Below are positions 46,201 to 57,039 of a stretch of 64,000 nt of DNA, piece after piece. The notes below the pieces were generated by a model. The model saw only the letters and a list, made by a program, of their open reading frames with translations, was not told the origin of the DNA and made no database searches. This stretch comes from Notamacropus eugenii (taxonomy: Eukaryota > Chordata > Mammalia > Diprotodontia > Macropodidae): assembly GCF_028372415.1 (NCBI RefSeq), contig NC_092875.1, forward strand, positions 436,859,377-436,923,376, written 5' to 3'. A program made the translations under genes and the position numbers. How positions within the stretch are numbered: position 1 is the stretch's first letter; every line of letters begins with the position of its first letter.

Positions 46201-49200
46201 GCCAAAGAAAGAACTGATGGTATCCAAATACAGAATGGAGCATACTATTTTGTTTTCTTTATTTTTCTTGAGGGTTTTTTTGGTCTATGTTTTTCTTTCA
46301 CAAGATGACAAATATGTAAATATTTTGCAAATTGCTTGCCTTCTCAATGAGGAGGGCGGGGTAGGAGGAAGGATGAGAATTTGGAACTCAAAATTTTAAA
46401 AATTAAAATTATTTTTACATGTAATTGGGGCAAAAGAAAATACTAAATAAATTCCAGAAAAAGATTCTAAGTCACCAGATCAAAAATTAGAACTTTAAAA
46501 TTTTTCAAATTTATCTCTCATTCTTAAAATTCTTTTGTGTTCCTAATATTGCCCACTTCTAGTTTTCCAAAAAAGAATGCTTGAAAATCAATTCCTTTAA
46601 AAGTCCTTAACTTTTCATAATAAGCTATTCTTGTATGTAAATCATTTACCTTTATTTTTTAATATACCATATTCCAATTTCTTTCACCTGCTGTACAATC
46701 CCACACAATTCTATCTAGGATTCCATGATACTACTTTTTCTTTGACAAAGCTTTACATCTCAATAATCCCCCCATGAGTATTATGACTAAAGTTTCTCTC
46801 CAATGATGATATATGTAATTCTATTAATTTAGACTTTGAATTCTTATTCTAATGCTTCTGGGAAGTTTTCTTTATCATTTCTTGAAATACAGTTTTCTTC
46901 TTTTCAGGCTATCCTACTGCTATGCTAAGATTTTGGGATGGGTGGTTCAGGAAAAGGTTCAGACCAATCCTGGCTCCGGAAGAAAGAGCTACAACAGACT
47001 AACAGTATAAAGCTTGCTCTTGTTTCAGTGCACTTCTGTATTGGTGCACTTCTGTATCAGTGCACTTCTCTCATTGGAGGGAATGTGCCCACTTCTTGCA
47101 AGAACCATAATAAAAGATTCTTCTTTTACTCCAGATTTTAGTTTTGTTATTGGGCCCAGGTGTAAGCATTACTCTAGATGGGGAGGGGTCTTTGGGGAAG
47201 GGTGCTATTTATAACACCTTGAATACTTAATTTTTAGAAATTCTGATCTTTTCAGCATTTACAATTAGGTCCTGGGGAAATAACAGATTTGCTGAGAGAA
47301 TTAATATGTTTTGATTTACTCCCTCTGTCATTTTAAAATTTACTGACATATAGGTGTTTTAATTTAAAACAACAACAAAGCATCTACTACCACCTATGAC
47401 AGAATGTAGATCTACAAAGAAGCCCAAGGCTACTGAATTTTAATACTTGATTAGCTCAATTATTTCAGCAAATAAACTGGCAACTAAAAAAGCAATGCAA
47501 TTTTACACTATGGTAAGAGAAGTATTAAAGATGCATGAGTCTAAGAGGGTTATGTCATATAGTCAATGCTGGTTTACATTAAAAAAACACAGATAAAAGG
47601 ATCAGTCAGAAAATTAAAAAAAAAAAAGATGGCTTAGTTATGCAGTAAGAGGGAGAAATTATAGATGGAAACTCAAGGGCTATTTGAAGGACTATCATAT
47701 GAAAGAGGCATTAGACTTGTTTTCCTTGACCCCGGAAAGCAGAACTAGAAGTAATGAATGGAAATTGTTGAGACAGATTTAAAACTGATAAAAGGAAAAA
47801 CATCCTAAGAATTAGAAACATCCTAGGGTAGGCTGCCCTAGGAGGTCTTTTAAACAAGAGGCTGAGTAACTATTGAGGATGTTACAAAGGGGATCCCTTC
47901 TCAAATCTGGGCTAAGGTGGATGACTTCTTAGATCACCCTTCACTCTGAAATTCTATGAAGATAAAGAGGTCGGCAGGAAAGGGCTGTAGCAATCTCTTC
48001 CAAGTCTTAATACAGTCCTTGGCTTAACTGTAGGTGATCAGACTCAATATAAATCTGACTGTGCCCAAACTACCAAAAATCCTATGTAATTATAGTCAAC
48101 CATATCCCTCACATGATCATCATGGCAGTCACAGCAATTCCACCCACCCTTCTAGATGTTAGGCTCTTTCAAAATGCAGATTACAGGTTGGGTCTTATAT
48201 AACCACCATCTATGGCTCTGCTAATATTTTCTATCTTTTTGGGCAATAGGGCCCAAACACTTGCAGTCTATTTTATGGGGCACCTTGTATTTAAAGCAAC
48301 AGTATATATAAATATTGTTTTAAATATCAACAAGTTAATATCTCAAGCAAATATGCCAGAATTTTATAAAATTTTTGTTATACATTTCCATTTTTAAAAA
48401 GTTTAGGCATAATAAAATAAACTTAAAACTAGGTTACTCTGCACTTCTTATATTGTTCATTACATTTATTTCCTTATAGTCTTATCTCCCTAATAAAAAT
48501 ATAAAGCTCAATGAAGTTAAGGACATGTCTTATCTTTATTTTTTTCTAACAAGTGACATATTGCTCTAAACAGAGTAGGTGCTTAATAAATTTAACTTTT
48601 TAAGTTAAATGTACTGGATATGGGAATAAAAATTAGGAGAAGATTTTTTTAACAAGTTCACAGATCTTAGAAAAATAAGTCAAATATTTGCTTACTTGTT
48701 TAACTTCTTCATCTTGTTCAGCGTATGTATACCGATTAAAAGTTTCTTGCACTGCTTGAAGGTTAAACAACATTTGTTTCAGAGCTTCCACAGGACCATG
48801 ATGTTTACCTCCAGACAGCGTACTTCTCTAAAAGCAAAACATATGCTTGACTTTCCAAAGTCGTATAGCATTAATTTAAAAAAAATCACCTACTACTTTT
48901 ATAATAGAATTACAGAGCTTGAGCGAGACTACAAAAATCACCTTGTCCAACTCCCCTATTTTACTATTATTTATTAACAACAACATATACTTAAATAATG
49001 CTTTACAATCATAAAAAGTGCATTTTAACTTATTGTCCCAACCACCCTGTGAGGTAGATAGGCAAAATATTATTATTCCCATCTTAGGGATGAGGAAACT
49101 GAAGTTCAAAGAATTTGTTCAAGGTCACACAACTAGTCAGTGGCAGTCAGGACTAGAACATGGATCATCTGTCCTTCAACTGGTCTATTATATTAATACG

Positions 49201-52200
49201 CCTGGATAAGATTTGTGTTAACACTATTTTAAAATTCATTCCCAGTGCCACCTAACAGTGTAGTCATGCCCCAATTCTTGCTGTCTTCACTAATTGTAAA
49301 AACAAGATAGCTACAAAATAGGAATACCTCTGAGATCCAATGTTTTATAAATTTCTTTTAAAAGTCAGTGATAATGATCACATCATTATTTTCTAACTTC
49401 CAATGGAAGTGTTAAGTGCTCTAAATAGCTAGCTCTGTCAACAAGAGTACTGAACAGGGCTAGTAGAAATGAAAGAACAACAATGACTTAAAAACTTTTT
49501 TCTCTTAATCAAAATTTAGGTAGATAATGAATAACTGCCCTTTAAGCTTTTAATAAACTAAGGAAGTACACAAAGTAAGGAAAAGAAAATATGAGTCATC
49601 TCATACCTTTACAAAAATGTTTTGGGGTGGGAAAAACATCAACAAACATTTATTGTGCACCTACTACAGCACTTTGAGCATAATGCCAAGGGTAACAGAA
49701 AGATTTTGAATGATTCTGCAGAAACTATCAACAGGAGGGCATCAATCCAAACCTTCTTAAATAGTTTTGAGGCACAAATCTCTAAACAGTCATTTTTAAT
49801 TTGAATTATTAATCCTAATGTGCCAAGACATGTGACTTCAATGTATATTTGCAATGGTTAGCATAGTAGTTTCTTTGTCATGTTAATCAAAGCTGAATTT
49901 TCATGTTCTATATGTAATTTTTGTTGTATGCTCATTTTCTCATACAGTAACTGTGTAAAATATATTTATAACCACTTCATAGGATTGTAGTACTTATTAT
50001 TTGAATTTATTATTGTTATATACTATATATTACATGTAATATATTAATATAATAGTTATAATATAATATATAATTATATATAATATGTATTATAATATAA
50101 TATTATTATATTATCATTTGAAATTATTACAAAGGTTTAAAGAAATACGTGAGCAACATCTAGAATTAATATGATGCCAAGTCCTTGGTAAGAAACATAA
50201 TCTCCCAATGATAAAACACTGTGACAATAAGGAAATAAAATTTACTAAGATTCGCTTTCTGATACTGCTTCCAGGAACTCAGTAAAAAAAAAAAAACAAC
50301 AAGTCTGTTAGTCATTATAGTCATAGTTCTTACACATTTAAAGTCAGTATCTTAAATAGTCCTATTTTAACAGTTGGAATAAGTTTTGCTCCCTTTTGAA
50401 ACTAATATTGTCACAAAACCCCTTTCAAGTTAATAAAAATTCAACTTAGCTTACCGGATTACCCTTATTTAAACAATCTTCAAGGAACTCATGAACACGT
50501 TTCACTTTTATGATTTGTTGAGGTCTTTCGTCACAATCCACAGGCACAGGTGATTTGCTAAATACAGGGTAAACAAGTAATACTAGCATCTAGGACTATA
50601 ATTTTATTAGCCACAAATTATGGTTAAGCCTTACTAATTTCAAACTAGAAACAATGATATAAAGTATTGAAAAATATAAATTAGGCAAGGTCATTTTAAG
50701 AAGAAACACAGTTCTATTATTTCTAAAGATCTTTATGGATATTCTAACTGGGTAAATGGACATCTCCAATGCTGACTTTATACAGTACTTCAGAAGTCAA
50801 GTCTGCACAGTTAGCATGCAATGAGATGGAGCTGCTTTAAGCAAAGTCACCTTGTTTGCCTCTATTCACCTATCCAAAAATCCAACAGCGTGCAGTCTGA
50901 ACTGATGCGCACATGTGTTATTCAAGACATCTTCAAAAGCTCAGTGAATATGGAATGTGACTGGAAAATCATAAGGAAAGGAATGATGTGCCTCTCTCAT
51001 GTAATTAAAAAAAATGTTACAGCTTATAAATTCTCAAGGTATAAACAGAAAACAAATATACTGATTTGAATTAAGGCAACCTGGATTCTGGAAGATCTGG
51101 ACAACTTACTAGCTACGTGACCCTGGGCAAATCAATGATAATAGTAATGACGTGTGTGTGTGTGTGTGTCTATGTGTATGTATATATGCATATATACATA
51201 CACTTACGTATATACACACATACATATATACAAACATATACACATATAAACAATATATAATTATATGTTATATATAAGATGTGTGTGTGTATGCACCAAT
51301 TTAAGATTCCGTATAGAGCTTTAACTAAGCTATATCATTTGATTCTCACAAGAATTCTAGCAGTTAGGTATTATTATTATCCCCATTTTATAGATGTGGA
51401 AATGGAAGCTGAGAAGTTGGCTTAACCTCTACATTCCTCAGTTTCCACATCTTTAAAATGAAAGGGTTACACTGTGGCATCCAAGGCCTCATCTAAATTC
51501 TAAAACTATAATCCTATGATTTCTATATCACATATAAAAACAATTTCAACATTTTAATGTCACATTGTTCATGTAAACAAAAATGGGGGCTTCCCACACA
51601 ATAGAATTTAAATCAAAATTCCAAAGAGCATCTAGAATCTGTAAGAGTCTCTGAAAACAAACGTTTAAAATCTGGTAATTCATTATTTTTCACATTATAC
51701 TGGTAGGCAATATAGTTTAATTTTAGGTGCTAATACCAAATCTGTTAGACACAAACAGACCCTCTTCTGTACCAGCCCCCAAACTGTGTTCACATCTTAT
51801 AGCCCAACATGTTAATTTCCCAAACATATTTTCCCAGAGTACCTGACAACCCCAGGTAAATTGTTCCACATGTAAGCAGTCCTTTTCATAAAATTACAAA
51901 GCCAACCAGGATTTTAAGAGATGATGAATTCAACTTCCTCCTTTCACATACTTCAATTACTAATCCCTCATATCCCGTTTTCAAGACAATCATTCCATAC
52001 TTTTTTAGCCCTTCTTTATTTTTAAAATCATACTGATATTTATGGAGTAATCAGTAAACGCCTAGAGCTATACTGGGCCATGAATTAACTCTACAGCCAG
52101 CATGACTGGCCTACTTTCTATTCCTTCTCTCAAGAAACAGTTCTTGAATTTTCCCCCTTCAATATGTGCCTGCACTGTCCCCACTTTCCAGAATGCCCAC

Positions 52201-55200
52201 CTCTCTCCTATTCTACCCATTCAAGTCCTTATTCAAATCTCATCTTCATAAAGCTTTCCCTTAACCCAACCAATAATAATCTCCCTTCTCTGCATTCTCA
52301 CATCATTTTTTGTCCATACCACTTAGTCATTTTCTTTTTTATGTAAGGTTTCTCTTTAAATTGTAAACTCCTTGAAGACATGAAGTTTACATCCCCCACA
52401 GCACTTAGCACAGTTCTTGCACATTCGTACACAAAAAACTGATACTAACTAAAAAAGAATGGCATTCTGTTTTAGGTACTCTTAACCTATAGTGCATGAA
52501 CCAGTTTTAAAAACTATTTTCATAACTGTATTTCAATATAATGATTACCTTTGTAATCCCATGTATTTTATTTTATATATTTTAAAACATAATCCTAAGG
52601 AGTCCATATGCTTTATCAGACTGATACAAAGGTCCATGACACAAAATTATTTAAGAATCTGTTCTATTTGAAGAAGATAAACATAATAGAAAACTAAGTA
52701 AGTAGGAGTAAGCAGCCTTGTTGGGAAAAGCAAATGCATATATAACATCCATTCCTATTCAGATTAACAATGATTTCTTCCTCCTCTGCTTCCTTCATTC
52801 TTATTATTTATATTTTACAGAGAGAATATATATAGCACAGTTGTACAATGGAAGTTCCAAGTCCACAACCAAGGAAATAAAGGAGAAGCTTACAGAATCA
52901 CAGATCAGAGAAAGGGGGCCTCTTTCTGCGCTTATGATTATTTCTTCACTTAATTTTTCTTTGATTGGAGTCGTCAAGCTTGGTCTTTACAAAGAGAAGG
53001 CTCTCTTTCCTCCAAAATTATTACTAGTTATTAATAAGTCTTATTTTTCTTTATATCTACCTCAATCTCTTCATATGCCTGATAATACATGAAATGTCAC
53101 ACAAAGGCATCTATAAAACAATCTGACTACTCCTTCAAAATAAGACAGAATGTGCTTATTTTTTCACCTTTTGGAATAAAGAAGGAAAAAAAGTGGAAAT
53201 TATATATGTTGTATGGAGTTATAAGTAAGACTTAATACCATCTTTTGATGCAAATAAGAATCACAATTTAAAATATAGAAGACAGTGCTAATGGTATACA
53301 ATTACCATTTTTGTGTTTATATATAGGGTGTGCTAAAAGTCTTAGTCTTAAGATTTCTGGGTCATTCTGCATAAAGTCCTTTTATCTGAAAAACTGCTCC
53401 CAAGGCAAATTTCCTCAAGTGCAAATCTGACCATGTGATTTCTCTACTCATTCCAGTGGCTAATTGCCTCTAAGATAAAATGTAAATTCCTCATTACCTT
53501 TTAAAGCCCTTCACAACCTTGCTCCACAGTATTTTTCCAATCTTACTACCTCATTGAAATGCAGCCAAAATGGCTTTTTCTCTGGTTCAACACACAACAC
53601 ACACTCTCATGTTTGCACCACCAAGATGCCACAACCCATGCCTGGCATATGCTCCTTATGTCTAGAGTGTCATAGAGGCCATCTTTTCCTTTAAAATGGA
53701 GCCTACCACCCTATTTTCTTGATGAAGGCTTTACTGATTTGACTGTTAGTGCCCTCCATCTCAGATTAACTTGTATTTAACTACTTTATATGTGTATAAG
53801 TATCTATTAATTTTACATTTATACTATATATATATATATAGACATGTCTACATGTCTATACCTATATCTATATCTCTCTCTATATATACACTTGTCTATT
53901 CCATTAGAAGGGCATTGTGAATATGGACAGTATTCTGTTTTTCTGCTTGTCTCCCCAGAAGTGCTTAATAAAAACTGGTGGATTAATTTCTATTTTTTCC
54001 CATTCCAATCAACACTATTGCTTACTCACAAAGTAACTGGGATATTTTCCCATGATCTTTCTGCTTCTAGTATATCTAAGGAGCAGGGACTGACATCATT
54101 TTTCTTGGTACTTGATAATCCTTCAGAAGAATGCTCTAGAGTTCTCTTGGCCTTCAGGATAAGCAATTCAATTTTGTCATCTATATTTTTTGAAAAATAA
54201 AATTAGATATTTAAGAAAAGTGAAATGCAATATCGTTACTCTAGAAAGATAAACTATCACTCAGATCATAGATTCACACAATCTGAATTGTGCATAAGCA
54301 GCAATACTTAAAAAAAACAAGCAATGTTAAAATTAAATTTTAGAGAAACAAAAAAGAAAAATGCAAACAAAAAATATATGTAAACTGAATTCCATACAGG
54401 GTTAAATATAAAAGTCCCTGTATGTTATTAGCTTGTTTCTCAGATTTAATAGCAAAATTGTAAAAGAAAAGTTACCACTGAATGGCTTTTTGGATTGCCC
54501 TGAGAAAGGTGTACTCTCGTACTGAAACTGACCAAGTTCACAACTGTGTTTACAATTAACTAATACTCTGTCACTCATGGAATCTGAAATGCTACAGTGA
54601 TTAAGTGAATGTTCACAACAATCCAATTTATCAGCAAACTGAGTTTTCCTTTTCTCCATATAAATGTGTTGTTTCTTTTTTTGCATCCGAGAACTACTTT
54701 GCCTGGATGAATTGGGTAACAGATCTTGATCATGTAGCCAAAGCGGATAATTGTAATCAGGAATACTAGTTATCCCTGACACATTAAGCTCAGATTTCTG
54801 GCTAGTAAGCCATCTTGGGTAATTTTTTCTAGTTTGATGTTCTGAAGTTTCTTTAGAAGGCATCTCTGAAGAATATTCTGATGATGTAGAAATATATTTG
54901 CAATGTTTATTTGAAGCATTTTTTATCATGCCACAATGTTTTTCATTGGTATCTGAGAATAGAACAGGAGTAAACAGGTCCTCATTTCCCACAGGATTGC
55001 AAGGATCTAGAAAACTAGGATTCCTTTCATTTTCTGATGAAGCATTTTTAAGAAATTTTCTGTCCTGTTTGCTATTTTGATGTACTGATCCAATATAAGT
55101 ATCGGTGGGCAGTGATCCATCTGGTGGAAAACGTACTAGATCATCAGTAGTTAGGCTAATAGAATCTATGTCACAAGTCATCTGGTTTTTACAAGACGTC

Positions 55201-56606
55201 TTTGATCGTTTGAAGTCAAAGTCTTGAAAACCTAAAAAAAAGCATGTTGCATATCTGTGATTATCCATATATATATAAACATATATAAATATGTAACATA
55301 AATATAATTATAAATGTTTATGAATGTAATGACAAGACTAGCTACAATTTAAAAAAACATTTTTTTCTTCTCTCCTCTCCTAAAACACTTTACAAGTAAA
55401 AATAAAGTTATCCATGGTTCACAATATTTCACCTCTTTGTTTCTGTGGGCCATATGTCACTGTCATTCTCTTGCCTAGTATGTTTTCTTGTTTTACTCAT
55501 TCCAGTTATTCTCTATCCTCTTTTCTTTCCTAGGTTTTTTGTTTCCAGTTATTCTACTGGGCCTTTTTCTTTCACTGTCTGCCTTAAAGCCTGAATATAA
55601 AGCCTCCTAGCCTTTAAGTGTCCCCTTCAGTCCCCTGTCAGTGCCAAATGAAGAAAAGAAAGGGAATGATGGATCAGGCCAAGGATTTGGAAGAGCAGTA
55701 TTTTTAATAATATCAAAACACTATCGTGGACTGAGCACTTAATTTTTATTTGATCAAAACTGGTGTGAGAGGAAGGAAAAAAGCACAGAATTAAAGAACT
55801 ATTAAATTAGGAAGGAATCAGAGGTCATGTAATCCAAACTGTTGTTTTTTTGTTTTTTAATAGATGAGGAAATCAGAACCAAAGAAGGTAGGTTAAATCA
55901 CTTGTTCAAGGTTGTTATTAGTGACCAGGCCAACAACAAAATCCATTTCTAGTTTAGAGTTCCTTCCTGTACACAGCAGGAACATAATCAAATAAAAGAT
56001 TTACTCCCTTAAATTACTCAATGCATTTTATCCTCTAGCTTCCTCTTACCACTATCAATGAAAAGAATCATAGAAATGTTAAAACTCAAAAAGTTAACAG
56101 ATCTGAAGTACCATGAACTAAAAAGAATCTGCAACTGAAAAAGCTTGGGAACCAAATAATTACATAACAATTTTATGTAAGATCAGGTTTTGTAAAATAA
56201 TTCTTATCTAGTCTTCTCTCCCCATAAAAACTAATATTCCAAAAGTACAACGCATAAAATTGTTGCACATAGTTAAAAACATAGCAAAGTACAATGAAAG
56301 CATACCATTTGGGGATTTAGAAAGAAATTTGGAGAACTTGGAATTCCGAGCAAGGTAAGACTTTCTAATACTTTTATCATGAGACATACAATTTAGCTCA
56401 AAATCATCAATGTAGGCCTGTAATGCCTGAGAAGCAGAGCTGTAAAGCTTGTTTTTATACTTTATGGAGCCACTGAAGTCAGAGGAATTACTGCTGTTCA
56501 AGCTGCAACTTGCTAGAAGAGAAGACACTGTGGATTTAGGAGGATAAACGCTGCATGTTTTAATTGGTTTTGCCATGATTTTCTCAAAATGGGCTCCTAT
56601 TTCCAT
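31133..56606 (-). CDS. C18orf54: C18orf54 / lung adenoma susceptibility protein 2
   Basis: Coding exons join as 56606-56306, 55231-54476, 54180-54030, 50557-50455, 48827-48696, 34477-34416 and 31250-31133 (stop). Phases 1, 1, 2, 0, 0 and 2 agree across every junction and the product is 540 residues. Recognition rests on [15 protein letters not shown] and [15 protein letters not shown] at the N-terminus, [11 protein letters not shown] in the middle, and [19 protein letters not shown] and [17 protein letters not shown] at the C-terminus, all hallmarks of LAS2. Most of the long exon is Ser/Asn-rich and probably disordered; conserved helices cluster near the C-terminus. The protein was named from a mouse lung tumour susceptibility locus and its biochemical role is poorly known. 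The start could be M1 (56606) or M11 (56576, MAKPIK). An upstream noncoding exon in the CpG island is likely. Confidence 0.95.
31280..32260. other. C18orf54 last intron, mostly unassigned
   Basis: Plus-strand text at 31950-32180 faintly resembles an L2/CR1 endonuclease region; the rest shows nothing. Confidence 0.35.
32265..32425 (-). mobile_element. L2 3' end
   Basis: ccaggcactgagcttggtgc ... tcaagaaatttacattttta. Confidence 0.7.
32925..33035 (+). mobile_element. SINE fragment
   Basis: ggcctcaaagtcagaaccac, within a decayed SINE head. Confidence 0.55.
33100..33960 (+). mobile_element. L2-type LINE, 3' half
   Basis: ttcaacagttccctactgct ... taccacctccttcatgaagt ... ataagctcttgaagtaagag ... 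caaatgtttgctgtatt, the order seen across the L2 3' region. Confidence 0.7.
34416..34477 (-). CDS. C18orf54: C18orf54 coding exon 6
   Basis: 62 bases, phase 0 in and phase 2 out: [28 protein letters not shown] is a conserved stretch before the C-terminal helix. It sits 14 kb from exon 5, across the L1/ERV nest. Confidence 0.9.
34530..34605. repeat. TA/CA microsatellite
   Basis: Alternating TA/CA/TG sequence next to C18orf54 exon 6. Confidence 0.8.
35160..37350 (+). mobile_element. Decayed L1-like sequence (5'/ORF1 region)
   Basis: A-rich plus-strand DNA with ORF1-like remnants (atggatagaatccacacaga) and a SINE tail fragment at 36595-36675 (minus). Frames are broken; edges unclear. Confidence 0.45.
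37675..37990 (-). mobile_element. L1 3' UTR, antisense
   Basis: tttagcattcacttccataa, gattttgagttccagatttt, ccctcccaaag: the complement of the L1 terminus present forward at 46.14-46.44 kb. Confidence 0.7.
37995..38155 (-). mobile_element. L2 3' end
   Basis: agtgcttattgagagctcac ... aaggagcttacattctaatg. Confidence 0.75.
38160..38690. other. A-rich intronic DNA
   Basis: Probably old L1 sequence; no firm landmark. Confidence 0.35.
38705..38914. mobile_element. Nonautonomous hAT transposon (MITE)
   Basis: Starts CAAGTATTCTTAACCG and ends TTAAGAACCCCTG; flanked by CTTTAAAG and CTTAAAAG as 8-bp target copies. Same family as 56713-56882. Confidence 0.8.
38930..39700 (+). mobile_element. Decayed L1 ORF2-like sequence
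   Basis: A-rich plus strand resembling the L1 endonuclease region; no usable frame. Confidence 0.4.
39720..40150 (+). mobile_element. L1 ORF2 3' fragment
   Basis: tttgcatcaagtatctttgg, caaaggtctgatatctaaga, typical of the ORF2 end of marsupial L1. Confidence 0.75.
40780..41171 (+). mobile_element. L1 ORF2, left part (split by ERV copy)
   Basis: aaattggactgcaaaagatt ... cagaccataacacaataaaa, the end of the endonuclease domain. It continues at 43201. Confidence 0.75.
41172..43200 (+). mobile_element. Endogenous retrovirus RNA copy: R-U5-internal-U3-R-poly(A)
   Basis: A fossil of an LTR retrovirus family. It begins at the R start, about 30 bases past where the 3' U3 TATA (42863-42870) would direct transcription. 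R repeats at 42893-43186, where ATTAAA (43164) precedes an A tract (43187-43199). Ten-base flanks at 41162-41171 and 43201-43210 match at nine positions. It is inserted in L1 ORF2. It has no coding capacity and is too short for a complete virus. The two R copies are clearly diverged, so it is old. Confidence 0.8.
43201..44035 (+). mobile_element. L1 ORF2, right part
   Basis: ctgagatgcagctaaagcag ... tcctggtcctgaagaattca ... agtgggaccagggatgcaag, the start of the reverse-transcriptase domain. Decayed and 3' truncated. Confidence 0.85.
44040..45620 (-). mobile_element. L1 (antisense) split by an L2 copy
   Basis: L1 ORF2 complement at 44040-44260 and 45075-45620. Between them 44265-45060 is a minus-strand L2-clade LINE whose translation gives [20 protein letters not shown] followed by ALHNL, the end of an L2 RT ORF. 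A TA microsatellite sits at 44430-44535. Confidence 0.7.
45625..45800 (+). mobile_element. SINE fragment
   Basis: caagtcaggaagacctgggc, with the different tail also seen at 57.9-58.07 kb. Confidence 0.6.
46140..46445 (+). mobile_element. L1 3' end
   Basis: gccaaagaaagaactgatgg ... atttggaactcaaaatttta ... acatgtaattggggc. 5' truncated. Confidence 0.85.
46450..46925. other. Intronic DNA, possibly L1 antisense remnant
   Basis: AT-rich; no landmark strong enough to name. Confidence 0.3.
46930..47216 (+). mobile_element. ERV LTR fossil (partial)
   Basis: An LTR-like 3' part with caataaaaga-type poly(A) signal (47105 region) and the following R/U5-like gttattgggcccaggtgtaa. Different family from the 41.2-kb element. 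Solo and incomplete. Confidence 0.6.
47220..47630. other. Intronic DNA without recognised feature
   Basis: Nothing firm seen. Confidence 0.35.
47635..47965 (+). mobile_element. CR1/L3 3' end
   Basis: aagggctatttgaaggacta ... ggtaggctgccctaggaggt ... cttcactctgaaattctatg. The best-preserved copy of this family here. Confidence 0.8.
47970..48690. other. C18orf54 intron sequence without firm feature
   Basis: A weak L2-like 3' end may lie at 48465-48600 (ggtgcttaataaatttaact). Confidence 0.35.
48696..48827 (-). CDS. C18orf54: C18orf54 coding exon 5
   Basis: 44 codons in phase 0: [18 protein letters not shown] then [13 protein letters not shown]. This is the most conserved helix of the family. 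The donor is GTAAGC. Confidence 0.94.
48905..49205 (-). mobile_element. MIR-like SINE
   Basis: accaccctgtgaggtagata, gatgaggaaactgaagttca, aaggtcacacaactagtcag. Confidence 0.85.
49210..49985. other. Intronic DNA without recognised feature
   Basis: A short L2-like start (caacaaacatttattgtgca, 49639) is the only landmark. Confidence 0.35.
49990..50120. repeat. AT-rich palindromic tract
   Basis: Nearly pure A/T with many TATAAT and ATTATA inversions. Confidence 0.75.
50455..50557 (-). CDS. C18orf54: C18orf54 coding exon 4
   Basis: 103 bases, phase 2 in and phase 0 out: [14 protein letters not shown] and [15 protein letters not shown], flanked by a TTTAG acceptor and GTAAGC donor. Confidence 0.9.
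51070..51530. mobile_element. SINE fragment, TG/TA microsatellite, MIR pair
   Basis: SINE 51070-51140 (plus), alternating repeat 51150-51290, MIR-like pieces 51300-51525 (tcctcagtttccacatcttt). Confidence 0.7.
51530..52165. other. Intronic DNA without recognised feature
   Basis: No gene or firm repeat seen. Confidence 0.35.
52170..52445 (+). mobile_element. L2 3' end
   Basis: ccattcaagtccttattcaa ... ttgtaaactccttgaagaca ... acagcacttagcacagttct. Confidence 0.75.
52450..53390. other. Intronic DNA; mariner TIR scrap at 53325
   Basis: ORF 52718-53092 has no recognisable content. gggtgtgctaaaagtcttag (53327) is a mariner-MITE end. Confidence 0.35.
53395..53790 (+). mobile_element. L2-type LINE fragment
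   Basis: tccagtggctaattgcctct ... aaagcccttcacaaccttgc ... cttgatgaaggctttactga. Confidence 0.65.
54030..54180 (-). CDS. C18orf54: C18orf54 coding exon 3
   Basis: 151 bases, phase 1 in and phase 2 out: [19 protein letters not shown], a predicted helix, then SWENIPVT. The donor is GTGAGT. The sequence agrees closely with the human protein as I recall it. Confidence 0.92.
54476..55231 (-). CDS. C18orf54: C18orf54 long central exon
   Basis: 756 bases, phase 1 at both ends, after a T-tract acceptor. It encodes 252 residues that begin [10 protein letters not shown] and are rich in Ser, Asn, Lys and acidic residues, with [15 protein letters not shown] and [15 protein letters not shown] as a repeated YP.WL motif. 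It ends KKPFSG at GTAACT. Confidence 0.93.
55270..55790. other. Intronic DNA without recognised feature
   Basis: Nothing firm seen between the first two coding exons of C18orf54 except a MIR at 55795-55960. Confidence 0.4.
55795..55960 (-). mobile_element. MIR-like SINE
   Basis: taatagatgaggaaatcaga and aaatcacttgttcaaggttg. Confidence 0.6.
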
Positions 56607-56610
56607 TCAT
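56306..56610 (-). CDS. C18orf54: C18orf54 first coding exon
   Basis: The acceptor TTTTAAAG ends at 56611 and coding starts at 56606. The exon encodes about 100 residues including the LAS2 signature [13 protein letters not shown] and ends SKSPN at a GTATGC donor, phase 1. An out-of-frame ATG at 56610 stops after eight codons, so initiation may shift to the second or third ATG. Confidence 0.92.
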
Positions 56611-56712
56611 CTTTAAAACAAAAACAGTAAACACACAAAACGGTACATGAGATTTGAGTTCAAATAACACATGTAACTACACTAATATAAACATGGTATT
56701 ATTTCTTTAAAG

Positions 56713-56882
56713 CAAGAGTTCTTAATCTTTTTGGTGTCATTGATTCCCTTGGCATTGTGATGAAGTCAGAATAATGTTTTTAAATGGATAAAATAAAATA
56801 CAAAGGAAACTTTCCATTATTGAAATACAGTTATCAAAATATTAAAAAGACAAGTTCATGGACCCCTGGGTAATAGCCCTGG
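56713..56882. mobile_element. Nonautonomous hAT transposon (MITE)
   Basis: CAAGAGTTCTTAATCTTTTT to ATAGCCCTGG, flanked by CTTTAAAG and TCTTTAAG. Same family as 38705-38914, with a shorter middle. Confidence 0.75.
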
Positions 56883-56924
56883 TCTTTAAGATGAATCCTT
56901 AAGATTCTCTCTCAAATTTTATAA

Positions 56925-56960
56925 AGAATGTCCCAAAAGACTTTTAGGATACCTCATACA
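56925..56960. mobile_element. Collapsed mariner MITE
   Basis: AATGTCCCAAAAGACTTTTA then GGATACC: the two inverted ends of the 27.4-kb family with the middle gone. Confidence 0.5.
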
Positions 56961-57038
56961 TTTTATTTCCTGGTATTAATCACTTATCAGCTAAAATGTA
57001 TCTTACAAACCTGATTTTATATAAAACTATATTAACTT
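56960..57038. repeat. Direct repeat, copy 1 of 2
   Basis: Contains ATTTTATTTCCTGGTATTAA then CTTATCAGCTAAAATGTATC; partner at 59184-59265, about 80% alike by eye. Confidence 0.65.
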
Positions 57039-57039
57039 T

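Noticed and set aside
52718-53092. 124-codon plus ORF
   Set aside because: No motif or splice support, in a C18orf54 intron on the opposite strand.
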